NCBI GenBank assembly: GCA_958407995.1
Contig: CATYJU010000013.1
Coordinates: 1 to 50,213, forward strand
DNA from: an uncultured Collinsella sp.
Lineage (GTDB): Bacteria > Actinomycetota > Coriobacteriia > Coriobacteriales > Coriobacteriaceae
Reading direction: 5' to 3'
Length of the DNA: 50,213 nt
Positions within the stretch are counted from its first letter, which is position 1, and every line of letters starts with the position of its first letter. The notes beneath the pieces are model-generated. The model searched no databases. It saw nothing but the letters and a program-made list of their open reading frames with translations, and was not told the DNA's origin. The translations under genes and the position numbers were made by a program. This document shows positions 38,794 to 46,640 of this stretch, one piece after another.

Positions 38794-41529
38794 ATGCAGC
38801 GCGACGTATCGGACACTCGCGTCAATCCAGACCTCATCCTCAAGGCAATTGAGAAAGGCGAGGTCGCCGATGACGCTCGAACCAGCCGGGGACACCTCAA
38901 GATTTTCTTTGGCTACGCTGCTGGCGCAGGCAAAACCTATGCGATGCTTCAAGCCGCCCACGCCGCCAAGCGGCGAGGTGTCGACGTCGTCGCGGGATAC
39001 ATCGAGCCGCACGAACGTCCGGCAACTGCCCATCTTGCACAAGGGCTTGAGAACGTGCCCTGTAAACTCATCGAGCACAACGGCATTGCGCTCAACGAGT
39101 TCGATCTAGATGCGGCTATCGAGCGCGTCCCTCAGCTCATCCTTGTCGACGAGCTCGCCCATACGAATGCGCCGGGGTCTCGCCACGACAAACGCTATCA
39201 AGACGTCGAGGAACTTCTACATGCGGGAATCGACGTCTATACGACCGTGAACGTTCAGCACATCGAGAGCCTAAACGACATGGTTGCATCCATCACCGGC
39301 GTTGTCGTGAGCGAACGAATCCCCGACCGTATCTTCGATGATGCCGACCAGGTCGAGCTCGTCGACATAGAGCCCGAAGACCTACTTGAGCGCCTTCGCG
39401 CCGGCCTCGTCTACCGTCCCGCACAAGCCGACCGAGCGCAACAGCATTTTTTTACCGTCGAGAACCTCACCGCACTCCGAGAAATCGCGCTGCGCCGCTG
39501 CGCCGATCGCACCGGCCACCTCACAGATGCCGCACGCGTGCTGGGAAACCGTGACTACTACACCAGGGAGCGTATCTTAGTCTGTGTCTCCCCGGCGCCG
39601 ACCAATCCCCGCATCGTCCGTGCCGCCGCACGCATGGCGAAAGCGTTTCGCAGCGAGCTCGTCGCCCTGTTCGTAGAGAGCCCGCGCACGCAAGCCATGA
39701 GCGATGATGAGCGCGCCAAGCTTGCAGCCAATATCGCCCTAGCCGAGCAGCTCGGAGCACATATGGAAACCGTCTATGGCGACGACATCGCGTTTCAGAT
39801 CTCCGAGTTCGCGCGCCTGTCGGGTATTTCGAAGATCGTCATGGGGCGCACGGGCGAGCGCAGCAGCGTCCGTCAGGCCCTCTTCGGCCGCAAATCTCTC
39901 GTAGAACAGCTCATAACATTCGCCCCGAACCTCGACATTTACATCATTCCAGACCAGTCGACTCCGCCCTCCCGGCCCAAAGGACGCCGCCGCGCGGTCG
40001 CCCTGCAGCCGCCCAACAGCCGAAACGTGCTTCGCACGCTGGCCCTCTCTCTTGTCGCCACGGCGATCGGCACGGCTTTCCGCCATCTGGGATTTGCCGA
40101 TTCCAGCATCATATCCCTCTATATCCTCACGGCCCTGCTGACCGCCGTCACCACGACGGGGCGTATCTGCACGATCGTATCGAGCGTGCTCTCTGTAGTG
40201 CTTTACAACTTCTGCTTCGTCACGCCTCTGTTTTCGCTCGCCAGCTACGACCGAAGCTATCTGGTCACGTTCGGCATCATGTTCGCTACCGCTATGGTCG
40301 CCGGCGAGTTAACTGCGCGCATCGCCGACAACGCCCGTACCTCCGCCGAGAACGCATTCAAAACGCGCGTACTCCTCGAAACGAACCAGCTCTTGCAGCA
40401 AGCCCATAGCGCGAAGGAGTGTGCCCGCGTCGCCATGAACCAACTCGTCAAACTGCTAAAACTCGACGTGGTCTTCTACACCGCCGAGCACGGCGCGCTC
40501 GGCAAGACCCTCTATGAGTCCGCTGGCACCGAAAACCGATCCGCGTCGCTGTTCACCGACTACGAGCGCGCCGTTGCAACCTGGACCTACACCAACAACA
40601 AGCGCGCGGGCGCAAGCACGCGGACCCTGCCTGAGGCGCGCTGTCTCTACCTCGCGGTTCGTACCGGCGACAAGGTATTCGGTGTCATCGGCATCGACCT
40701 GGAGGGGCGCGAAATCGAAGCCTTCGAGCATTCGATCGTCCTATCTATCGTAGGTGAATGCGCCTTGGCGCTCGAAAGCGACCGGGCGGCGCAAGAGCGC
40801 GAAGAGGCTGCGGTCTTGGCGAAAAACGAGCAGCTGCGCGCCAACCTTTTGCGCTCCATCGGCCACGATTTGAGGACACCCCTCACGGCTATATCCGGAT
40901 CTGCGGCAATCCTTCGGAAGAGCGACGAGAAGCTCAGCCTCGAACAACGCTGCGATCTTGCCGATGCCATCTACGACGACTCCCTCTGGCTTATCGATAC
41001 CGTGGAGAACCTCCTCGCCATCACACGCGTCGAGGACGGCACCATTCGCCTCAACTTAACATCCGAGCTCATCGACGAAGTCATCGAGGCCGCCCTCAGC
41101 CATGTCGCCCAAGCATCGCATGGACGTGCCGTCACCATCGAGCACACTGACGACATCCTGCTGGTACGCATCGACGTCCATCTCATCATGCAGGTGCTTA
41201 CGAATCTCATCATGAACGCCTTCAAGTACACGCCCGAGGACTCGACTGTCACCATCAGCGCGCGTCGCGAGGGTGCGTTCGTCGTGGTGGACGTCGCAGA
41301 CGATGGGCCGGGTGTGGCAGACTGCGACAAGCCTCATATCTTTGAGCGCTTCTTTACCTCAGGCAATACGCGGCCCGTGGATTCGCGTCGAAGCATCGGC
41401 CTTGGGCTGTCGCTCTGCCGCTCCATCGTGGAGGCGCATGGCGGCGTCATCGAAGTTCGCGACAACCACCCCCATGGGGCCGTCTTCCGTTTTACCCTGC
41501 CCGCCGAGGAGATCGAGATTCATGAATAA
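38794..41529 (+). CDS. kdpD: Osmosensitive K+ channel histidine kinase KdpD
   Basis: 911 residues, full domain set. N-terminal KdpD domain with Walker A GYAAGAGKTYAML and Walker B LILVDELAHTN. A Usp-like domain (about 250-370; ILVCVSPAPTN, IVMGRTGE). Four membrane helices (about 410-510). A GAF-like region, then the kinase core with His in SIGHDLRTPLTAI, N-box LIMNAFKYTP, DDGPGV and GLGLSLCRSI. It senses K+/turgor and phosphorylates KdpE. The start at 38794 has GAAAGG 7 bases before. Overlaps kdpE by 8 bases; divergent from kdpFABC. Confidence 0.96.
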   Translation: MQRDVSDTRVNPDLILKAIEKGEVADDARTSRGHLKIFFGYAAGAGKTYAMLQAAHAAKRRGVDVVAGYIEPHERPATAHLAQGLENVPCKLIEHNGIALNEFDLDAAIERVPQLILVDELAHTNAPGSRHDKRYQDVEELLHAGIDVYTTVNVQHIESLNDMVASITGVVVSERIPDRIFDDADQVELVDIEPEDLLERLRAGLVYRPAQADRAQQHFFTVENLTALREIALRRCADRTGHLTDAARVLGNRDYYTRERILVCVSPAPTNPRIVRAAARMAKAFRSELVALFVESPRTQAMSDDERAKLAANIALAEQLGAHMETVYGDDIAFQISEFARLSGISKIVMGRTGERSSVRQALFGRKSLVEQLITFAPNLDIYIIPDQSTPPSRPKGRRRAVALQPPNSRNVLRTLALSLVATAIGTAFRHLGFADSSIISLYILTALLTAVTTTGRICTIVSSVLSVVLYNFCFVTPLFSLASYDRSYLVTFGIMFATAMVAGELTARIADNARTSAENAFKTRVLLETNQLLQQAHSAKECARVAMNQLVKLLKLDVVFYTAEHGALGKTLYESAGTENRSASLFTDYERAVATWTYTNNKRAGASTRTLPEARCLYLAVRTGDKVFGVIGIDLEGREIEAFEHSIVLSIVGECALALESDRAAQEREEAAVLAKNEQLRANLLRSIGHDLRTPLTAISGSAAILRKSDEKLSLEQRCDLADAIYDDSLWLIDTVENLLAITRVEDGTIRLNLTSELIDEVIEAALSHVAQASHGRAVTIEHTDDILLVRIDVHLIMQVLTNLIMNAFKYTPEDSTVTISARREGAFVVVDVADDGPGVADCDKPHIFERFFTSGNTRPVDSRRSIGLGLSLCRSIVEAHGGVIEVRDNHPHGAVFRFTLPAEEIEIHE

Positions 41530-42226
41530 TGCCGCTAAGCCACGCATCCTCCTGGTCGAAGATGACCCGGCCGTTCAAAACCTCGTTTCGACCGCGCTTG
41601 ACCTCCACGGCTATATCGTGAGCAAGGTTTGCAACGGCCAGGCCGCCATCATGGATGCGGTGTCGCACGGCCCCAGCCTCATCATGCTCGACCTCGGCCT
41701 TCCCGACATTGACGGTATCGAGGTCATCACGAAAATCCGAAGCTGGTCGGCAGTCCCCATTATCGTCATTTCGGCGCGCACCGAAGATTCCGACAAGATT
41801 GCAGCACTTGACGCAGGGGCAGACGACTACCTCACCAAGCCCTTTTCTGTGGATGAGTTGCTCGCGCGCGTCCGTGCGAATTTGAGGCGCTCCTCGATGG
41901 CGTCGAGCGAGTCGACAGAAGCGAGCACGTTCGACAACGGTCCGCTGCATATCGACTACGCCGCGGGATACGCAACGAAAGACGGACGCGAGCTCTCGCT
42001 CACCCCAACCGAGTACAAATTGCTCGTCCTTCTGGCGAAAAACGTCGACAAGGTGCTCACCCACACCTTCATCACCCGCGAGATATGGGGCACGAGCTGG
42101 GACAGCGATCTGGCGAGCCTGCGCGTGTTCATGCGCACCCTGCGCAAGAAGATCGAGGCAGACCCCTCTCACCCCAAGATGATTCAGACGCACATGGGTG
42201 TCGGGTACCGCATGCAGCGTCTCTAG
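41522..42226 (+). CDS. kdpE: KDP operon response regulator KdpE
   Basis: 234 residues: receiver domain with acidic pocket VEDD, phospho-Asp in IMLDLGLPD and Lys in YLTKPF; OmpR-type winged helix with LSLTPTEYKLLVLLAKN, VLTHTFITREIWG and MGVGYRMQ. Activates kdpFABC under K+ limitation. ATG at 41522 overlaps the kdpD stop by 8 bases; upstream frames in the same phase belong to kdpD sequence and are not used. Confidence 0.95.
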   Translation: MNNAAKPRILLVEDDPAVQNLVSTALDLHGYIVSKVCNGQAAIMDAVSHGPSLIMLDLGLPDIDGIEVITKIRSWSAVPIIVISARTEDSDKIAALDAGADDYLTKPFSVDELLARVRANLRRSSMASSESTEASTFDNGPLHIDYAAGYATKDGRELSLTPTEYKLLVLLAKNVDKVLTHTFITREIWGTSWDSDLASLRVFMRTLRKKIEADPSHPKMIQTHMGVGYRMQRL

Positions 42227-42240
42227 CCCACCCCACAAAA

Positions 42241-42307
42241 AGTTGCGGTGGAATACGGAGTAGATAAGGCCTTTGACAGCCAAAATAGTCCGTATTTCAC
42301 CGCAACT
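42241..42307. repeat. Dispersed GTTGCGGTGGAATA palindrome, copy 5
   Basis: 19-bp arms (42241-42259 and 42289-42307, one wobble) with a 29-nt centre. It lies 14 bases after the kdpE stop and can act as the transcript-end hairpin for both kdpE and the convergent flavoprotein gene. Confidence 0.85.
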
Positions 42308-42323
42308 GATGGATGGGATGGAG

Positions 42324-43541
42324 TTAGAGGCCCAGGTAGGCAACCATGCCTTCGACGGCGAGCTTGGCGCCGGCTACGGCATGGACCACGGTGAGCGGGC
42401 CATTGACCACGTCGCCGGCGGCAAAGACGCCGGGCACGGTGGTCATGCCGTGCTCATCGACCGAAAGCAGGCCGCGATGGTCGGTCTCCAAACCGCCCGT
42501 TGTAAGCACGAGCTTGTCCTTGGGCACCTGCGAGGCCGCGATGACGATGGTATCGGCCGCGGCGTGGTCGAGCTCTTCCTCGTAGCCAACCACGTTGTTG
42601 TCCTCGTCAAAGATGGCCGTCTCGAACACGGGGCCGTTATCGTCGATGGCACAGATGGCCTTACCGCACACGATCTCGGCACCGTCGAGCTCGGTCAGCT
42701 CGACCTCATCGTCAATTGCCGAGATATGGCGCGATCGGGCATACACGGTAACCTTGCGAGCGCCCGAGCGCAGAGCCGTGCGGGCAACATCCATGGCCAC
42801 GTTGCCGGCGCCGATAACCGCCACGTTCTGACCGATCGCCACGCTCGTGGGATCGACCAGGTAATCGATACCAAACAGTACGTTACCACGCGACTCGCCG
42901 GGAATACCCAGCTCGCGGGCGCGCCAGGTACCGGTACCGACAAAGACCGCATCGTAGCCGTCGCGCAACAGGTCGTCGATATGCAGCGCGCCACCGATGG
43001 TGGTCGAGGGACGGACGCGCACGCCAAGCGAGCACATCACGTGACGGTACTTTTGCACGAGAGCACGGGGCAGGCGAAACTCGGGGATGCCGTACTCCAG
43101 CACGCCGCCGATCTCGGGGCGCTGTTCAAACACCGTGACGGCACAGCCCAGCTGGGCCATCTTAATGGCCACGGTAATGCCGGCAGGACCGGAACCGACC
43201 ACGGCAACCTGCTTGCCGCACGACGGCGCAGGCTTCCACTCCCTACGATCCAAATACGCAGTCGAGATATAGTTCTCGATGCTCGAGAAGTGCACCGGCG
43301 CACCCTTGCGGCCCTGGATGCATGAACCCTCACACTGGCCGGAATGGTTGCACACCATGGAGCAGACCGCGCTCATGGGGTTGTTCTGGAACAGCAGCTC
43401 GCCCGCTTCCTCCAGACGACGCTGCTTAAACAGATCGATGACCTGCGGAATAGGCGTCTGCACCGGGCAGCCCTTGATCTGGCAGAACGCCTTTTTACAA
43501 CCCAGACAACGATTTGCTTCCTCGACAATGTGGATAGCCAC
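42324..43541 (-). CDS. GltD-like NAD(P)-dependent Fe-S flavoprotein
   Basis: 405 residues. N-terminal Fe-S region with CLGCKKAFCQIKGCP and CSMVCNHSGQCEGSC (GltD/DPYD-type cluster ligands), then FAD motif VAVVGSGPAGITVA and NAD(P) motif VAVIGAGNVAMDVA, ending in the FAD-binding VPGVFAAGDVVNG. The fold is that of the glutamate synthase small subunit, NfnB/SudB and PreT. No GltB partner is nearby, so it may be an electron-transfer subunit for another enzyme. GTG start at 43541 with GAGGGG 8 bases upstream. Last gene on the minus strand of the pectin cluster. Confidence 0.85.
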   Translation of the reverse strand: MAIHIVEEANRCLGCKKAFCQIKGCPVQTPIPQVIDLFKQRRLEEAGELLFQNNPMSAVCSMVCNHSGQCEGSCIQGRKGAPVHFSSIENYISTAYLDRREWKPAPSCGKQVAVVGSGPAGITVAIKMAQLGCAVTVFEQRPEIGGVLEYGIPEFRLPRALVQKYRHVMCSLGVRVRPSTTIGGALHIDDLLRDGYDAVFVGTGTWRARELGIPGESRGNVLFGIDYLVDPTSVAIGQNVAVIGAGNVAMDVARTALRSGARKVTVYARSRHISAIDDEVELTELDGAEIVCGKAICAIDDNGPVFETAIFDEDNNVVGYEEELDHAAADTIVIAASQVPKDKLVLTTGGLETDHRGLLSVDEHGMTTVPGVFAAGDVVNGPLTVVHAVAGAKLAVEGMVAYLGL

Positions 43542-43637
43542 GCGATTCCCCTCTGATTCGCATCAACACAACAGCGGGCAGTTCCAGATGCTGCCCAGCA
43601 CCGGCAAGCCGGCCGCCCGCAGCGGCCGTCTGCCACG

Positions 43638-44567
43638 CTACATCTCCCGATGCGCGCCTTCGCAACGGGCAGACATACGCTCGAGCGTCGTCAGACAACC
43701 AGCTGCTGTCGCCGGCACGCTGTTCTCGACCACGCACGGAATACCCGGGCAGGCAGCGGCAGCCCAGGCAACGACGGGCTCAAAGTCGTAACGACCCGTC
43801 TCGCCCACGCCATGGCACACCAGACGCGAGCCCGTACCATCGCACCAGCCAGCCTCATCCTCGTTATCCACGACCTCGTAGTCCTTGGCATGCAGCACGC
43901 GAACCTTGCTGCCGCACAGATAGAGCATGTCCGATGTAATCTCCTGTGCCTCGCCGACAACGCTCGGATGCAGCAGCGACACCGGGTCGTAAATCACGCC
44001 GAGCGCCGAGCTCGGCACGCGCTCGAGCACCTCGCGACAACGTTGGGGCATGTTGACTGTCTCGTTCCAGCCGGGCTCAATCAAAATCTGCCCGCCCATG
44101 GCCTCGGCACGACCACAGACATATTTGAGACCCTCCACAAACGCATCGAGTGCCTCGTCGGTCATCCGGTCGTCCGCCACAGCGTTCTGCACGTTAGGAC
44201 GACCGGTCTCGGTGCCCACCGGGCAGCCGCCGAGCATCTTGGCAAAGTTCAGGCATGCCTCGTACTCGGCATAGTTGTCCATCAGCTGTTGGCGATCGGG
44301 CGTCGCCAGGTTTTTATAGCAGCCGAACACAGCGACCGAGACGCCTGCCTCGTCAAGTACCTCGCACAGGTGGTCGGCAAGCTCGCGCGTAAGGCCCAAA
44401 CGGTTGATGCCCATCGACTTATAGAGCACCTTACTCGGCAGCTGGATGCACGAAAAGCCCAGCTCGCCCGCCATGCGAATACGCTCCTCGACCGTCCCCT
44501 GCGGAAGGTCGTGCAGACGCACGCCCGGAGTGATGGCTCCCACGCTATTCACGCCCCTTGCAAGCAT
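43638..44567 (-). CDS. Xylose-isomerase-like TIM-barrel protein (sugar isomerase/epimerase family)
   Basis: About 309 residues from ATG at 44567; an in-frame upstream start at 44591 and later GTG codons cannot be excluded. AP-endonuclease-2/xylose isomerase-like barrel with GFSCIQLPSK, ILIEPGWNE, VIYDPVSLLHP, RVLHAKDYEV and PCVVENS; the Glu/Asp/His/Glu set is the usual metal site. It overlaps the GH105 gene by 23 bases and so is co-transcribed with it. A role in isomerising or epimerising a sugar released from pectin is likely but the substrate is unknown. Confidence 0.75.
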   Translation of the reverse strand: MLARGVNSVGAITPGVRLHDLPQGTVEERIRMAGELGFSCIQLPSKVLYKSMGINRLGLTRELADHLCEVLDEAGVSVAVFGCYKNLATPDRQQLMDNYAEYEACLNFAKMLGGCPVGTETGRPNVQNAVADDRMTDEALDAFVEGLKYVCGRAEAMGGQILIEPGWNETVNMPQRCREVLERVPSSALGVIYDPVSLLHPSVVGEAQEITSDMLYLCGSKVRVLHAKDYEVVDNEDEAGWCDGTGSRLVCHGVGETGRYDFEPVVAWAAAACPGIPCVVENSVPATAAGCLTTLERMSARCEGAHREM

Positions 44568-45783
44568 TGATACCCGGGGTGTATCCGCCAAACGGGTCCT
44601 CGATGGAGCATACGCCCGAGGGGGCCAGCGGATCGCGCTTGCCGGCCAGCTTGTCGTGGTGCATGGTCTCGATATAGGCCAGCACCAGCGGCGCCACGCC
44701 CTTCGCGTCGTTTTTGACGATGGGTTCGCTCATGTAGTAGCCAAAGGTGCCCTCGCGGTGCGTGGTGTTGCCCAGGCCCGCGACCAGGCAGATGTTGTCG
44801 AGCGCCAACTGTCCATCATGCTCGGACAGGCAGGTCTCGCAGATGCCGTCGAAGGCGCGGCGGCCATGCTGGTAGTAGCGCTCGCCCAGCACACCCAGGC
44901 GCACGCCCTTCATGATGGCGTTTGCAAAGATGGCACTACCGCTCTCCTCCAGGTAGTTGGGGGCGATGTTGGGCAGGTTGATGACCTGGTGCCACATGCC
45001 GGTCTTCTCGTCCTGATACGGCAGCATGGCGTCGATCAGGTCGTGGAACATCTTGCGGATCTCGTCCTTCTCGGCCGACATCGAAGGCGGCATGAGCTCC
45101 CAGGTATCGATAAGTGCCATGGCAAACCAGCCCTCGGCACGCAGCCAGAAGTTGGCCGAAAGGCCGGTGACCGGATCGCACCAGAACTGCTTGCGACTCG
45201 CGTCGTAGGCGTGATAGTACAGACCGTTGAGCGGGTTGCGCATCAGATCGTGCACAACCTGGAACATATGGAAGCTGTCCGAGCAGGCGCGGCGGTTGTG
45301 GAAGCTCAGCTCATACTGCATGTAGAACGGCTGCGCCATGTACATGCCGTCGAGCCAAATCTGGTTGGGGTAGACGGCCTTGTGCCAAAAGACGCCCTCT
45401 TTGGTGCGCGGCTGGGTCTCGAGCTGACGGTAGATGGTATCCATGGCGGCACGGTACTTGGGCTTGCCAACCAGGTCGTAGAGCTTATAGAGGGTCTTGC
45501 CGGCGTTGACGTTGTCGAGGTTATACTCCTCGGGCTTGTAATGCTTGATGGTGCCGTCGTCCTGGACAAAGAAGTCGATATAGTCGTCGGCGAAGGTCAG
45601 GTAGCGCTGCTCACCCGTGATCTCGTACAGCTCGATGAGTGCCTTGATCATGCAGCCATCGATGTAGTTCCAGGTGTTCTCCTTGCCGGCACGGAGCTTT
45701 TCGATGTTCCAGGCCGGCGCCTGCGGCGTGGAAGTCTCGATCAACTGCTCGATGTAGCGGTCCAGAATCTGATTGCAACCCAT
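44545..45783 (-). CDS. Unsaturated rhamnogalacturonyl/glucuronyl hydrolase, GH105
   Basis: 412 residues, (alpha/alpha)6-barrel of the YteR/YesR family. The catalytic Asp is in NQIWLDGMYMAQPFYM. TWNYIDGCMIKALIELY, HAYDASRKQFWCD, FWLRAEGWFAMALIDTWE and PNYLEESGSAIFANAIMKG are family-typical. It removes the terminal unsaturated galacturonate left by pectate or rhamnogalacturonan lyases. No signal peptide, so cytoplasmic. GAGGGGACAG precedes the ATG. Two GGTGAACGTTAACC operators lie directly upstream. Confidence 0.93.
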   Translation of the reverse strand: MGCNQILDRYIEQLIETSTPQAPAWNIEKLRAGKENTWNYIDGCMIKALIELYEITGEQRYLTFADDYIDFFVQDDGTIKHYKPEEYNLDNVNAGKTLYKLYDLVGKPKYRAAMDTIYRQLETQPRTKEGVFWHKAVYPNQIWLDGMYMAQPFYMQYELSFHNRRACSDSFHMFQVVHDLMRNPLNGLYYHAYDASRKQFWCDPVTGLSANFWLRAEGWFAMALIDTWELMPPSMSAEKDEIRKMFHDLIDAMLPYQDEKTGMWHQVINLPNIAPNYLEESGSAIFANAIMKGVRLGVLGERYYQHGRRAFDGICETCLSEHDGQLALDNICLVAGLGNTTHREGTFGYYMSEPIVKNDAKGVAPLVLAYIETMHHDKLAGKRDPLAPSGVCSIEDPFGGYTPGINACKGRE

Positions 45784-45809
45784 TGCTGTCCCCTCTGACG
45801 TTAATGATG

Positions 45810-45875
45810 GGTGAACGTTAACCTTAGTGTAACGCGAACGGGGAATGTAGGGTGAACGTTAACCCTACATTCCCC
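45810..45875 (-). promoter_or_regulatory. Two GGTGAACGTTAACC operators before GH105
   Basis: GGTGAACGTTAACC occurs at 45810-45823 and 45851-45864, flanking a TACACT-like -10 on the minus strand. The second lies inside a 36-bp palindrome (45840-45875, arms GGGGAATGTAGGGT) that could also terminate transcripts of the SGNH gene ending at 45891. Confidence 0.65.
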
Positions 45876-45890
45876 GCGAACGGCAGACTT

Positions 45891-46562
45891 TTAGCGGCAA
45901 ACGGCAGCTAAGCCCGCGGCAATGCGATGCGCCAGGCGCTCATAGCCAGCCGGGCTGTAGTGCAGGCCGTCGGGCATATAGAGCTCGCGATGCTCTGGCA
46001 AAAACGGGCTGATGCCGCTCTGCGCGTACAGGTCGATTACTGGCACCGAGTAGCGGTCACAAACCTCGAGCATCGCCTGCACGTACGCGATCTGCGTCAG
46101 GCCCAGATGGTTGAGCTCATTGCTCGCGGGGATATCCTTCTCGTGCTTGCCACTCGTCTTGCACGGCGTCATAAACACGAGCTTTGCCTGGGGCGAGCGC
46201 GCCGTGATGGTGCGGATCAGATAATCGACGGCACCATAGAACTCATGCACATCGGTGCTGCCCAGCTCGCCGAGCGGCACGTTGCGGCTAAAGTCGTTGA
46301 CGCCGCCAAAGACGACATAGACATCGGCCGCGTCATCGATACCGTCCAGACGCTCGACAAACGAATCGGTACGGTCGGCCTTGATGGCGATACGCGAACC
46401 CTTGATGCCAAAATTCTCGACGGTCGCACCGCCCAGCAGCGCGCCCAGATGCGTGGTCCAGGAGATGTCGTTGCCTCCACCGCCGCATCCGTTATCGCCC
46501 CACGTAGTCGAATCGCCAAAGCAGCAGATGGTCGATTCGCTCAAGGTCTTCGTCGGTTTCAT
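45891..46562 (-). CDS. SGNH/GDSL hydrolase, probable pectin acetylesterase
   Basis: 223 residues, SGNH fold: block I CFGDSTTWG with the nucleophile Ser, block III VFGGVNDFS with Asn, and block V MPDGLHYSPAGY with the Asp-x-x-His pair. It resembles small rhamnogalacturonan acetylesterase-like enzymes, and the setting among GH105, CE8 and GH28 supports O-deacetylation of pectin fragments. No signal peptide, so intracellular. The ATG at 46562 with AAGGAG 7 bases before is preferred; another ATG 6 bases upstream is too close to the site. Confidence 0.85.
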   Translation of the reverse strand: MKPTKTLSESTICCFGDSTTWGDNGCGGGGNDISWTTHLGALLGGATVENFGIKGSRIAIKADRTDSFVERLDGIDDAADVYVVFGGVNDFSRNVPLGELGSTDVHEFYGAVDYLIRTITARSPQAKLVFMTPCKTSGKHEKDIPASNELNHLGLTQIAYVQAMLEVCDRYSVPVIDLYAQSGISPFLPEHRELYMPDGLHYSPAGYERLAHRIAAGLAAVCR

Positions 46563-46640
46563 GTTCATGCTCCTTCCCGCCCGCAAGGCGGTCTTTGGTC
46601 TTGTCAGTCATTACCGTTTGCTCGCAACTACGCCCATGGC

